Shown: in pieces, positions 44,771-53,594 of the stretch
Numbering within the stretch: position 1 is the first letter of the stretch
Layout: each line of letters begins with the position of its first letter
From: Hyphomonadaceae bacterium
Lineage (GTDB): Bacteria > Pseudomonadota > Alphaproteobacteria > Rhizobiales > Hyphomicrobiaceae
NCBI GenBank assembly: GCA_019747815.1
Contig: JAIEQJ010000046.1
Coordinates: 100,312-164,311 of the forward strand
Direction of reading: 5' to 3'
Length of the DNA: 64,000 bases
Program-made: the position numbers and the translations under genes
Notes under the pieces: model-generated
Seen by the model: only the letters and a program-made list of their open reading frames with translations
Databases searched by the model: none
Told to the model about the DNA's origin: nothing

Positions 44771-44885
44771 CGACACCCTGTGCGAGCCGGGGGGTCGATC
44801 GTCGCCCACCGTGAAATTCCGGCATGACAGCGGCCCGGGTTTCGGAGCAAGGTTGCGAGGCCAGTCTGCGCGCGCCCTTAGTCTC

Positions 44886-46520
44886 ATGAACCTCGCCGAC
44901 CTGATCGACCGCAACGCCGCCTTTGCGCCCGACAAGGCGGCCATCCGCTTCGGCGGCGGCACGCTGACCTATGCCGCGCTGGCGCAGCGCATTGGCGAGA
45001 CGGCGCGCGCGCTGAAATCGCAGCTCGGCATTGTGCGGGGCGATCGCGTTGCCATCCTCGCCGCCAATTGCCCCGACTATCTGGTGCTGCTCTACGCCTG
45101 CGCGCGGCTCGGCGCGATGCTGGTGCCGGTCAACTGGCGCCTTGCCGTGCCGGAGCAGCTCTACATCCTGCGCGATGCCGGCGTGAAGGCGCTGCTGCTG
45201 GAGCAGGCGTTCGCGCCGATCGTGGAGCCGCTCGCTGCAGCGCTGCCCCAGGTGCACGCCATCGGCCTCGACTTCACGCCGGCCGGCGGTCTTGCGCACA
45301 CGGCCCTGCTGCAGGCGGCAAGCGGCGATGGGCACGGCGACAACGTCGATACAGGCTGTCCGCTGCTCATCGTCTACACCTCGGGCACGACGGGCCATCC
45401 CAAGGGCGCGGTGCTGCGGCAGGAGGCGCTGGTGTGGAACGCCGTCATGAGCCAGCACATGCACGACATGACCGCGCAAGATCATGTGCTCACCGTGCTG
45501 CCGCTGTTCCACGTGGGTGGGCTCAACATCCAGACCACGCCGGCGCTGCAGCTGGGCGCTACCGTGACGCTGCACGCGCGCTTCGCACCGGAGGCCGCGC
45601 TCGAGGCCATCGGGCGCGACCGGCCGACGCTGACCGTGCTCGTGCCGGCCACCATCCAGGCCATGATCGAGCATCCGCGCTGGGCGACAACCAAGCTCGA
45701 CAGCCTGCGCGCCATGACCACGGGCTCCACGCAGGTGCCGCAGCGCCTGGTCGAGGCCTTCACCAGCCGCGGCACGCCGGTGCTGCAGGTGTACGGCTCC
45801 ACCGAGACGTGCCCCGTGGCGGTCTATACCAGGCTGTCGGGTGACTGGCGCCGGCCGGGCTCCACCGGACTGCCGGGCCTGGTGTGCGAGGCGCGCGTGG
45901 TCGACGATGCCGGATGCGAGGTGGCAGCCGGCACGGCGGGCGAGGTGGTGGTGCGGGGGCCCAACGTGCTCTGCGCCTACTGGGGCAACCCGCAGGCGAC
46001 GGCGGAGACGCTGCGCGAGGGCTGGTACTACAGCGGCGACATCGGCGTGCGCGACAAGGACGGTCACTTCTACATCCACGACCGCAAGAAGAACCTGATC
46101 ATCTCCGGCGGCGAGAACATCTATCCGGCCGAGGTGGAGCGCGTGCTCTGCCGGCATCCGGCCGTGGCCGATGCGGCGGTCATCGGCCGCGCAGACGAGA
46201 AATGGCAGGAGGTGCCGGTCGCCTACGTCGTGGCTCGGCCGGGCGTTGCCGCGGAGCCGGCGGAGATCGAGCGCTTTTGCCTCGCCCAGCTGGCGCGCTA
46301 CAAGGTGCCGCGCGAATACGTGTTCGTGGATGACCTGCCGCGCAACGCCATGGGCAAGGTGCAGCATTTCCGGCTCAAGGAACGGGTTGGGGAACGGGCT
46401 GGGGAGCTTGGTGGCGACGGGACTGTCAGCGCGGGCGGGCAAACGCCGGCGACGGAGCAGAAGAGAGATGAAACTCGCCGTTCTGGGCGGTGGCAATGGC
46501 TCGTTGGCGGCAGCCGGTGA
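44886..46520 (+). CDS. Acyl-CoA synthetase (AMP-binding)
   Basis: A 544-residue ANL-superfamily ligase. The phosphate-binding loop is YTSGTTGHPKG near 164-174, the adenine motif VYGSTETCPV near 303-312, the GWYYSGDIGVRDKDGHFYIHDRKKNLI hinge near 380-406 and the terminal Lys motif PRNAMGKVQHF near 482-492. It activates a carboxylic acid as a CoA thioester. ATG 44886 begins at MNLADLIDRNA; the upstream frame has no family match. Its 3' end overlaps the next gene by 53 bases. Confidence 0.9.
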   Translation: MNLADLIDRNAAFAPDKAAIRFGGGTLTYAALAQRIGETARALKSQLGIVRGDRVAILAANCPDYLVLLYACARLGAMLVPVNWRLAVPEQLYILRDAGVKALLLEQAFAPIVEPLAAALPQVHAIGLDFTPAGGLAHTALLQAASGDGHGDNVDTGCPLLIVYTSGTTGHPKGAVLRQEALVWNAVMSQHMHDMTAQDHVLTVLPLFHVGGLNIQTTPALQLGATVTLHARFAPEAALEAIGRDRPTLTVLVPATIQAMIEHPRWATTKLDSLRAMTTGSTQVPQRLVEAFTSRGTPVLQVYGSTETCPVAVYTRLSGDWRRPGSTGLPGLVCEARVVDDAGCEVAAGTAGEVVVRGPNVLCAYWGNPQATAETLREGWYYSGDIGVRDKDGHFYIHDRKKNLIISGGENIYPAEVERVLCRHPAVADAAVIGRADEKWQEVPVAYVVARPGVAAEPAEIERFCLAQLARYKVPREYVFVDDLPRNAMGKVQHFRLKERVGERAGELGGDGTVSAGGQTPATEQKRDETRRSGRWQWLVGGSR

Positions 46521-47559
46521 TCTGGCGCTGGCCGGCCACGAGGTGCGCCTGTGGCGGCGCGATCGGGCGGCGGTCCTGGCCCACAATGCCGCCGGCGGGC
46601 TGATCACGGTCAAGGATTTCCGCGGGCAGCACATGGCGCGTCCGGCGCTGGTCACATCCGACATGGCCGAGGCCGTGCGCGGTGCCGACCTCGTTCTGTG
46701 CCCGGCTCCGGCGACGGCGCAGGCCGATATCGCCCGCGCGCTCGCGCCGCATCTGGCCGACGGCCAGGTGGTGTTCCTGCCGCCCGGGACGTTCGGCTCC
46801 GTTCTGTTTGCCAAGACGGCGCGGGATGCGGGCAACCGCGCCGAGGTGGCCTTCGCGGAAACCGGCACGCTGCCATGGCTCACGCGCAAGCATGGGCCCT
46901 TCGAGGCGGCGATCACCATCCGCGCCAAGCGATTGCCCACGGGCGTGTTTCCACTCACGCGGCAAACCCATGCGTTGGCTGTGATCGGCCGCGCGTTTCC
47001 CGGTGTGATCGAGCCCTGCGGCGACGCGCTGTCGGGGGCCTTGATGAATGCCGGGCCGATCATCCACCCGCCGCTCATCACCATGAACGCCGCGCCGCTG
47101 GAGCATTTCGAGCGCTGGGACATCCACAAGGAGGGCACGCAGCCGGCTGCCCGCCGCGTCACCGATGCGCTGGATCGGGAGCGGATCGCGATCCGCCAAG
47201 CGCTGGGCTACGGCGCACCGCACTTCCCGCTCGCCAACCACTACGCGCGCGAGGGCGAGGAGTGGATGTACGGCCGCGGCTCGCACGACAAGCTGACCGA
47301 CTCCGGCGACTGGCGGGAGAGGATCGTGCTGACCGAGCATCGCTACATGCTGGAGGACGTGCGTATCGGCCTGTCGTTCCTGGCCTCGGTCGGAGCCTTG
47401 GCCGGCGTGGAGACGCCGCTGGTGCGTGCGTTTCTCGCCATCGGCTCGGCCGTATGCGGGGAGGATTTCATGCGCACGGGGCGAACGCTTGCGCGCCTGG
47501 GGCTCGGCCATCTCGATGCGGCGGGCCTCAAATCGCTGCTCGCCACGGGGTTCCGATGA
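46468..47559 (+). CDS. NAD/NADP octopine/nopaline dehydrogenase-family protein
   Basis: A 363-residue protein with an N-terminal Rossmann domain (MKLAVLGGGNGSLAAAGDLALAGHEVRLW) and the octopine/nopaline dehydrogenase C-terminal domain from about residue 170 (SGALMNAGPIIHPPLITMNAAPLE, FERWDIHKEGTQPAARRVTDALD). Catalytic-domain His in GPIIHPP and Asp in DIHKEG fit the family, which catalyses reductive opine formation or acts on hydroxy acids such as 3-hydroxyglutarate-like compounds. Context with acyl-CoA enzymes suggests a dehydrogenase of a catabolic intermediate. The ATG has an AGAGAG upstream and lies inside the end of the ligase gene. Confidence 0.82.
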   Translation: MKLAVLGGGNGSLAAAGDLALAGHEVRLWRRDRAAVLAHNAAGGLITVKDFRGQHMARPALVTSDMAEAVRGADLVLCPAPATAQADIARALAPHLADGQVVFLPPGTFGSVLFAKTARDAGNRAEVAFAETGTLPWLTRKHGPFEAAITIRAKRLPTGVFPLTRQTHALAVIGRAFPGVIEPCGDALSGALMNAGPIIHPPLITMNAAPLEHFERWDIHKEGTQPAARRVTDALDRERIAIRQALGYGAPHFPLANHYAREGEEWMYGRGSHDKLTDSGDWRERIVLTEHRYMLEDVRIGLSFLASVGALAGVETPLVRAFLAIGSAVCGEDFMRTGRTLARLGLGHLDAAGLKSLLATGFR

Positions 47560-48545
47560 GCGCCCGCCCGCCCGTTGTCTGCCTCGGCACGGGCCGCATG
47601 GCGCGCGGCATCGCCATCGTGTTCGCCTATGCCGGGCACCGCATGACCATCGTCGATGTCAAGGCACGCGACGAGGCGGGCTATGCCCGTGCCGCGGATG
47701 AAGCCCTGGGCGAAGTGCGTGCCACTCTCGCCACGCTCGCCGGCTTCGGCCTGTTCGCGCCGTCCGCCGTCGATGGCATTGCGGCGCGCGTATCGGTGCA
47801 GCGGGAGGCGGAGGCGGACGGTGCGTTGCGCGCGGCCGCCGTCATTTTCGAGGGTGTGCCTGAGCGGCTTGACCTCAAGCGCCAGGTGTTCGCCCGCATT
47901 TCCAGGGTCGCGGGCGCGGCGCCCATCATCGCGTCCACCACCTCCACCATCCTGGTCGACGACCTGTCTCCCGCGGTCGAGCGGCCGGAGCGCTTTCTCA
48001 ACGCGCACTGGCTCAATCCCGCATTCGTCATCCCGCTCGTGGAGCTGTCGCCCGGCGCCCGCACCGCGCCTGCAACAACGGAGCGCCTGAAATCCCTGCT
48101 CGAAGGCATCGGCAAGGTGCCCGTCGTGTGCGCGGCGCGGCCGGGCTACATCGTGCCGCGCATCCAGGCGCTCGCCATGAACGAGGCCGCGCGCCTGGTG
48201 GAGGAGGGTGTCGCCTCGCCCGAGGACATCGACAAGGCCATCAAGTACGGCTTCGGCATTCGCTATGCCAACCTGGGGATGCTGGAGTTCATCGATTACG
48301 GCGGCGGCGATATTCTCTACTACGCCAGCCGCTATCTCGCCGAGGCGCTGGGCGATCAGCGCTATGCCGCGCCCGAGATCATCGAGCGCAACATGCGCGA
48401 GGGTCGCATCGGCCTCAAGACCGGCAAGGGCTTTCTCGACTATGGCAAGCTCGACATCGAGGCCTATCGCGCGGAACGCCTCAACGCGCTTGTCAATATG
48501 CTGGGCGTCATGGGCCTGTCGCGTCCGCCCGTGCTGCCGGAGTAG
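47556..48545 (+). CDS. 3-hydroxyacyl-CoA dehydrogenase
   Basis: A 329-residue HAD. The NAD motif GTGRMARGIAIVFAYAGHRMTIVD is near 11-34. The catalytic His is in NAHWLNPAFVIPLVE near 148-160 with Glu in the last part, and the C-terminal domain contains GYIVPRIQALAMNEAARLVEEGVAS and KTGKGFLDY. It oxidises a 3-hydroxyacyl-CoA. It overlaps the opine-dehydrogenase-like gene as ATGA, so both work together. Confidence 0.88.
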   Translation: MSARPPVVCLGTGRMARGIAIVFAYAGHRMTIVDVKARDEAGYARAADEALGEVRATLATLAGFGLFAPSAVDGIAARVSVQREAEADGALRAAAVIFEGVPERLDLKRQVFARISRVAGAAPIIASTTSTILVDDLSPAVERPERFLNAHWLNPAFVIPLVELSPGARTAPATTERLKSLLEGIGKVPVVCAARPGYIVPRIQALAMNEAARLVEEGVASPEDIDKAIKYGFGIRYANLGMLEFIDYGGGDILYYASRYLAEALGDQRYAAPEIIERNMREGRIGLKTGKGFLDYGKLDIEAYRAERLNALVNMLGVMGLSRPPVLPE

Positions 48546-48638
48546 AGTGTTTCGCCGTCGGCAGCATGCCATCGCTCGGCGAACCTGTTTGAACCCGCGC
48601 GTTGTCTTTCGAATGCACCTATGATAGGCGGGGGCACC

Positions 48639-48692
48639 ATGATGATGATCCGCACGTTCCATATCGCTTCGGTCTTCTTCCCCAGCCACTAA
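48639..48692 (+). CDS. Possible 17-residue leader peptide
   Basis: MMMIRTFHIASVFFPSH is encoded by a short frame with a good ribosome site (AGGCGGGGG at 48625-48634). It lies in the 291-base gap before the PhyH gene. After the stop come several GC-rich stems (GCAGCC facing GGGCTGC; CGTAGCCCGCA and GCGGGC), as in transcription-attenuation leaders. Function is not established. Confidence 0.4.
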   Translation: MMMIRTFHIASVFFPSH

Positions 48693-48836
48693 GCTGCGTA
48701 GCCCGCAGTGCGGGCGGAAGATGGGGGTGCGCCGTGCAGCCATCACGGGCTGCGGCATGCCCGCGGACCCATGTGAGCCTCGCCAATCCCGCATCGCACG
48801 GGCGATGCCCCGGGGCTCAGCGATATGAGGACAATC

Positions 48837-49658
48837 ATGCCTGCCCTTGAACAGCAGCCGGCGTGCGCGCTCAGCGACGCGCAGGTGCAGCAATTCATTC
48901 ACGACGGATTTGTGCGGATAGACCGGGCCTTTCCCAGGGCCCTGGCCGATGAATGCCGCGCCATCCTCTGGCGCGACATGCCGTGCGAAGCCGATGACCC
49001 GGCAACCTGGACGCAGCCGGTCATCCGGCTCGGCTACTACGGCCAGGAGCCCTTCCGCAAAGCCGTCAATACCCCAGTGCTCCACGCCGCGTTCGATCGG
49101 CTTGTGGGAAAGGGCCGCTGGTATCCGCGCGCCGACCTCGGCACCTTTCCCGTGCGGTTTCCGAGGCCTGAGGATCCGGGTGATGCCGGCTGGCATGTCG
49201 ATCTCAGCTTCCCCGACGCGTCGGGCACGGCGGACGCCAATGATTTCCTCTCGTGGCGGGTGAACGTGACCTCCCGTGGCCGCGCACTGCTGATGCTGCT
49301 CCTGTTCTCGGATGTGGGGGAACAAGATGCGCCGACCCGGATCCGGATCGGCTCGCACCGGGACATGGCACGGCTTCTGGAACCCGCCGGCGAGGCGGGG
49401 ATGTCGCACCTGGTGCTCGATGAAGTGGCTGCCGACCAGCCGCAGGCTCTGGCGACCGGGGAGGCCGGCACCGTCTATCTCTGCCATCCCTTCGTCATCC
49501 ACGCCGCCCAGCCGCACCATGGATCGGCGCCGCGGTTCATGGCGCAGCCGCCGCTGCATCCCCGCGAGCCCTTTCGGCTCGAGCGGGAGGACGGCGACTA
49601 CTCGCCCGTTGAAATCGCCATCCGGCTCGCCTTGCAGGGCGGGCGTCCGCAGCGATGA
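48837..49658 (+). CDS. Phytanoyl-CoA dioxygenase (PhyH) family protein
   Basis: A 273-residue 2-oxoglutarate/Fe(II) oxygenase-like protein. The metal triad is likely His120 and Asp122 in GWHVDLSF and the distal His222 in VIHAAQPHHG; the Arg after it (APRFM) would bind 2-oxoglutarate. PhyH proteins hydroxylate acyl-CoAs and small molecules. ATG 48837 has a TGAGGA ribosome site; ATG 48825 has none. Its place at the end of the acyl-CoA cluster suggests a role there, but it may be controlled separately because of the leader-like gap. Confidence 0.85.
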   Translation: MPALEQQPACALSDAQVQQFIHDGFVRIDRAFPRALADECRAILWRDMPCEADDPATWTQPVIRLGYYGQEPFRKAVNTPVLHAAFDRLVGKGRWYPRADLGTFPVRFPRPEDPGDAGWHVDLSFPDASGTADANDFLSWRVNVTSRGRALLMLLLFSDVGEQDAPTRIRIGSHRDMARLLEPAGEAGMSHLVLDEVAADQPQALATGEAGTVYLCHPFVIHAAQPHHGSAPRFMAQPPLHPREPFRLEREDGDYSPVEIAIRLALQGGRPQR

Positions 49659-50273
49659 CGGCTTCCAAGCCAAAGAGGCCGGCCACAGGGCCGGCCTCAA
49701 ATCGCGTGGCCGGCGGCGGTTCGCACCACCCCGCCGGCAGAGCCGCATCAGCGCTTACTTGGTGGACGATGGCGTTGGTTGTCGCGCCACAGAAGCACCC
49801 ATTTGAAATCGGGCTTGGGTCGCAGCGTGAGGCTGGCCCTTGGGCTCAGCGAACGTGGAGACACGCCACACCGGTGACAGAGGCGCTTCATGTGCCACTC
49901 CATCGATAGGTAGAGCTGAACGGTCGCCATGCCGCGCGCGCCGCCCGGCGCCAGCAGGCGCTGAAGCATCGCTTGCGGCAGCAAAGATCGGCTTGATCCA
50001 GCGGTTCGGGACGGGACCACGGAAACCCCGCGGCTTACCAAATCCGAGAGCTGGTGACGGCGGCCCCATCCATGTCCGCCTCGCTCTCGGTAATTCTTGT
50101 ATGCGTGCTCTCACGCATCCTCTCAGTTTCAGGCGTGCCCGACCCGGAGCTTGCGAGTCTCGAGCCTCTAGATACGCCTTAGGTCCGGAAGCTTGTCCCT
50201 GGCTTGCGGTGCGCCTGCTTCCAGCGTCGAAAGGCACCGGCTGACAGGCTTGGATGATTTGGTTAACAATTAG
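49659..50273. other. Gap without a recognised gene
   Basis: These 615 bases contain frames on the minus strand (for example 49748-50041, with a basic Arg/Leu-rich product) but no family, signal or ribosome site. They are taken as non-coding; an unknown small gene cannot be ruled out. Confidence 0.4.
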
Positions 50274-51188
50274 TTAACGCGCCTCGGCAGCGGCGCGAAG
50301 CGACGGGTCCGGCAGGATGAGTTGCAGGTGTGCCGGGCCCGCTTCGATCTGCAGCGGCGTGGAGCCGAAGGCGTCGCCGTCGATCTGGGCCGGCACCGGG
50401 TGGTGCGCGGTGATGGTCACGCGGGCGCACGGCAGCATCGCCACGTCGCCGCGGCCTTGCGCGCGCGCATCGAGCCGGCCGGTGGCGAGGCTCAGGAGCT
50501 GGCCGATCAGCACCGCACGATTGGTGGCTTTGAACAGCACGGCCTGCAGCCCGCGCTCCTGGATGCCGGTGCGCGGCGCCAGCACGAAGCGCCCGCCATA
50601 GTGGCGGGCGTTGGCGACGACGACCCAGCTCGCCTCGTGGCGGTGGCCGTCGACGGTGACCGTCAATGCATCGATGGGGCGAACCAGGGCGCCGAGCAGC
50701 GGCCCGGCGTAGGCGGCCTTTCCCACGTAGCTCTTGAACCGGTGGTCCAGGGCGGCGACCACGCGGCCGTCGAAGCCGGCACCGGCCATGAGCAGGAACG
50801 GCTCGTTGTTCGCCTGGGCGCACATGACGGCCGCCGTCGGGCCGTGCATCAACGTCCGGGCGATGGCGCCGGCATTGGGGACGAGGCCGATCTCGTGGGC
50901 GAGCACGTTGCCCGTGCCGACCGGCACGATACCGAGCGGCACGTCCGTCCCGAGCAGGGCGGCAGCCACCTGGCGAATGGTGCCGTCGCCACCCGCGGCG
51001 ACCAGGGCATCGTAGTGCCCGCACGAGGCAGCCGCACGTGCGGCCTGCCGGGTGGCTTCGACATCTGCCGGATGCCTGCACGTCACCGATGCGCCGGCCT
51101 GGCGGAGGACCGTCGTCACCTGGTCGACGAGCGGCGAGCCGCGCAAGCCGGCACCGGGATTGGCGATGATGAGGAAATGGCGACGCAT
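50274..51188 (-). CDS. Diacylglycerol-kinase-catalytic-domain lipid kinase
   Basis: A 304-residue protein with the DAGK/YegS catalytic pattern: IIANPGAG at the start, GGDGTIRQVAAALL near 66-79, PVGTGNVLAHEIG near 88-100 and IDGDAFGSTPLQI near 266-278. These enzymes phosphorylate diacylglycerol or sphingosine-like lipids with ATP. The gene is divergent from the Bug receptor gene (170 bases between starts). Confidence 0.88.
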   Translation of the reverse strand: MRRHFLIIANPGAGLRGSPLVDQVTTVLRQAGASVTCRHPADVEATRQAARAAASCGHYDALVAAGGDGTIRQVAAALLGTDVPLGIVPVGTGNVLAHEIGLVPNAGAIARTLMHGPTAAVMCAQANNEPFLLMAGAGFDGRVVAALDHRFKSYVGKAAYAGPLLGALVRPIDALTVTVDGHRHEASWVVVANARHYGGRFVLAPRTGIQERGLQAVLFKATNRAVLIGQLLSLATGRLDARAQGRGDVAMLPCARVTITAHHPVPAQIDGDAFGSTPLQIEAGPAHLQLILPDPSLRAAAEAR

Positions 51189-51358
51189 GCGTCACCTATC
51201 CGTCAACTCGATGGCCGGCGCAAGCGCGAGGTCGGGCCTTGGCGGCCTCCTTGCGGGACGTGCATAATCGGCTCAAGACTGAAGGGGATGCGACGGCTAT
51301 CCGCCCCCCGGGGTGGATGCGTCCGTTCAAGGTGGCTGCATTGCAGCGAGGGGGACGC

Positions 51359-52321
51359 ATGCTTCGCAAGTTGTTCGCTGCCGTACTCGGCCTGGCGCTA
51401 TCCGCGCCATTGAGCGCGCAGGGCTGGCCGGAGCGGGCGGTGACCATCGTCGTGCCGTTCATTGCCGGCTCCACCCCCGACATGATCGCCCGCATTGTCG
51501 CGGAGCGGCTGCAGGCGAAGCTCAACCAGCCTTTCGTGATCGAGAACAAGGCCGGCGCCAGCGGCAACACCGGCACGGCGGCTGTCGCCAAGGCCGCTCC
51601 CGACGGGCACACCCTGGGCGTCAGCATCGTTGGGCCGCTGGTGATCAATGCCCTGCTGTTCGCCAAGATGCCCTATGAGACAGCCAGGGACATCGCGCCC
51701 ATCACGATCCTGGCGGCGCAGCCGAGCATTCTTGTCACCAACCGCGAGGTCGGTGCCAGGAGCGTCACCGACCTGCTGGGGCGGATGGCCCGCGATCCCG
51801 ACAACTTCACGTATGGCTCCATCGGCCGCGGCTCGCTCTCGCATCTGGCCATGGAATCGCTGGCCGCCAAGGCCGGGGCCAAGGTGGTGCATCTGCCCTT
51901 TGCCGGATCGCCGGCAACCGTGACCGCGCTGTTGCGCGGCGACGTGCAAATGGCCGTGCTGCCGGCGGCTGCCGTGGTGTCACTGGGTCGCGACGGCAAG
52001 CTGACGATGCTGGCTGTGACATCGCCACAGCGCTCGCCCCTGCTGCCCGACCTGCCGACCCTGCGCGAAGCCGGCATCGCCGGCGTCGAAGCCGATGCCT
52101 GGGTCGGCCTGATCGCCCCGGCCGGCACGCCGGAGGCGACGCTCGCCAAGATCCACGCCGATGTCATCGCCGTTCTGGCCGAGGCGGCGGTGGTGGACAG
52201 GCTCAAGCCGCAGTTCATGGTGCCGGTCGCCAACACGCCGGCCCAGTTCCGTGCCGTGCTCAAGGCGGAGCACGATCGCTGGGCCCCGATCATCCAGGCG
52301 GCCGGCATCAAGGCCGAATAG
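51359..52321 (+). CDS. Bug/TctC-type solute-binding protein
   Basis: A 320-residue periplasmic receptor of the tripartite-tricarboxylate family. Signal peptide (about 3-21, LSA-Q), then the family motif WPERAVTIVVPFIAGSTPDMIARIVAERLQ, VIENKAGASGNTGTAAVAKAAPDG and GDVQMAV. These bind organic acids, amides or nicotinate-like compounds. No TctA/TctB genes are nearby, so it is an orphan receptor, a common situation for this family. ATG 51359 begins MLRKLFAAVLGLALSAP. Confidence 0.88.
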   Translation: MLRKLFAAVLGLALSAPLSAQGWPERAVTIVVPFIAGSTPDMIARIVAERLQAKLNQPFVIENKAGASGNTGTAAVAKAAPDGHTLGVSIVGPLVINALLFAKMPYETARDIAPITILAAQPSILVTNREVGARSVTDLLGRMARDPDNFTYGSIGRGSLSHLAMESLAAKAGAKVVHLPFAGSPATVTALLRGDVQMAVLPAAAVVSLGRDGKLTMLAVTSPQRSPLLPDLPTLREAGIAGVEADAWVGLIAPAGTPEATLAKIHADVIAVLAEAAVVDRLKPQFMVPVANTPAQFRAVLKAEHDRWAPIIQAAGIKAE

Positions 52322-52363
52322 CCCCGGCCCGGAGAATCGCACGCTGGAGAGGACAGCCGCTGC

Positions 52364-52605
52364 GCCTCCTCCTCCTCTTGCGTTCCCGGAAGCCGAGCCC
52401 GGCTCATGAGCCGGGGCGAGGCTCTCCGGGATCCTCACCCCTGCAAGGGGAAAGACCCCGGCTCTGCGCGCTCGACCTTGATCTCCGATCAAGCTCGCGC
52501 TCCGGCCGGGGACGCAAACCTTGCGCGCGCCGGCCGGGGACGCATCCTTTGGGCGCTGCGGCCGGGGAGGCAAAGGGCGGGCGCTGCGGCCGGGGACGCA
52601 TTCCC
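52364..52605. repeat. GC-rich palindromic repeat (CCCGGAAGCCGAG family), copy 1
   Basis: A long near-palindrome (TCCCGGAAGCCGAGCCCGG facing CCGGGGCGAGGCTCTCCGGGA around a CTCATGAG centre) is followed by AAAGACCCCGGCTCTGCGCG, GATCTCCGATCAAGCTCGCG and a run of CGGCCGGGGACGCA units. The same order occurs three times at 55541-56195 and once, shortened, at 62030-62100. Confidence 0.8.
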
Positions 52606-52750
52606 TCGCGCATCCTTAATCCCAAGCCGTCGATCTTCCTCCTGGCCTTCCGGCCGCAGTTCGTGAGCGCGGATGAGGCGCATCCACCGCGCATGCCCGA
52701 GCCGAGGGCCGGTGCTGGCTTCGCCCGTCAACTCTGCTCTACAATGGCGC

Positions 52751-53557
52751 ATGGCAAAGCAGGGCAAGATCAGGGTCGGCATCGGGGGATGGACGTTCGA
52801 GCCGTGGCGCGGGGTGTTCTATCCCAAGGGCCTGAGCCAGGCCAAGGAGCTCGGCTACGCCAGCCGGCACCTCACCTCCATCGAGATCAACGGCACGTTC
52901 TACCGCACGCAGACGCCGTCGACCTTCGCCAAGTGGCGTGAGGAGGTGCCCGAGGGCTTCGTGTTCTCGGTGAAGGGCGTGCGCTACGCCGTGAACCGCA
53001 GCGTGCTGGCGGAGGCGGGCGATTCCATCAAGCGCTTTCTCGAGTCCGGCGTGACCGAGCTCGGCTCGCGGCTCGGTCCCATCCTGTGGCAGTTCGCGGC
53101 GACGAAGACGTTCGACGAGGCGGATTTCGGCAAATTCCTGGAGCTGCTGCCGCCCAAGCTCGACGGCACCAAGCTGCGGCATGTGGTGGAGCCGCGCCAC
53201 GCCTCGTTCTGCACGCCGGCGTTCATCGCGCTCATCCGGCAATTCTCGATCCCCGCGGTGTTCGCGGAGCACGCCACCTATCCCGCCATTCCCGATCCGG
53301 TGGGCGACGTCGTCTATCTGCGGCTGCAGAAGGGCCGGGACGATATTGCGACCGGCTATCCGCGAGACGCGCTTAACGCGTGGGCCGAGCGCGCCAAGGC
53401 CTGGGCCAAGGGCGGTGTGCCCAGGGACCTCAAGCTCATCGATCCCAAGCGCCAGGCGAAGGTGCAGCCGCGCGACGTGTTCGTGTATTTCATTCACGAG
53501 GGCAAGGTGCGTGCCCCGGCGGCGGCGATGGAGCTGATCGCGCGGGTGGGCAAATAG
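52751..53557 (+). CDS. DUF72-family protein (YecE-like)
   Basis: A 268-residue TIM-barrel-like protein with the DUF72 landmarks: VGIGGWTFEPWRGVFYPKG near 9-27, IEINGTFYRTQTP near 45-57, ILWQF and the C-terminal DVFVYFIHEGKVRAPAAA. Function unknown; suggested to be a nucleic-acid or metal-related enzyme fold. ATG 52751 precedes the conserved part. Confidence 0.88.
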   Translation: MAKQGKIRVGIGGWTFEPWRGVFYPKGLSQAKELGYASRHLTSIEINGTFYRTQTPSTFAKWREEVPEGFVFSVKGVRYAVNRSVLAEAGDSIKRFLESGVTELGSRLGPILWQFAATKTFDEADFGKFLELLPPKLDGTKLRHVVEPRHASFCTPAFIALIRQFSIPAVFAEHATYPAIPDPVGDVVYLRLQKGRDDIATGYPRDALNAWAERAKAWAKGGVPRDLKLIDPKRQAKVQPRDVFVYFIHEGKVRAPAAAMELIARVGK

Positions 53558-53594
53558 GCGCCCTTCCCATCCCGGAATCGTGCGCCCGCGACCC

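Noticed and set aside
44412..47162. Minus-strand frame of 916 codons
   Set aside because: It runs antisense to the acyl-CoA ligase and opine-dehydrogenase-like genes, a usual effect of GC-rich codon use.
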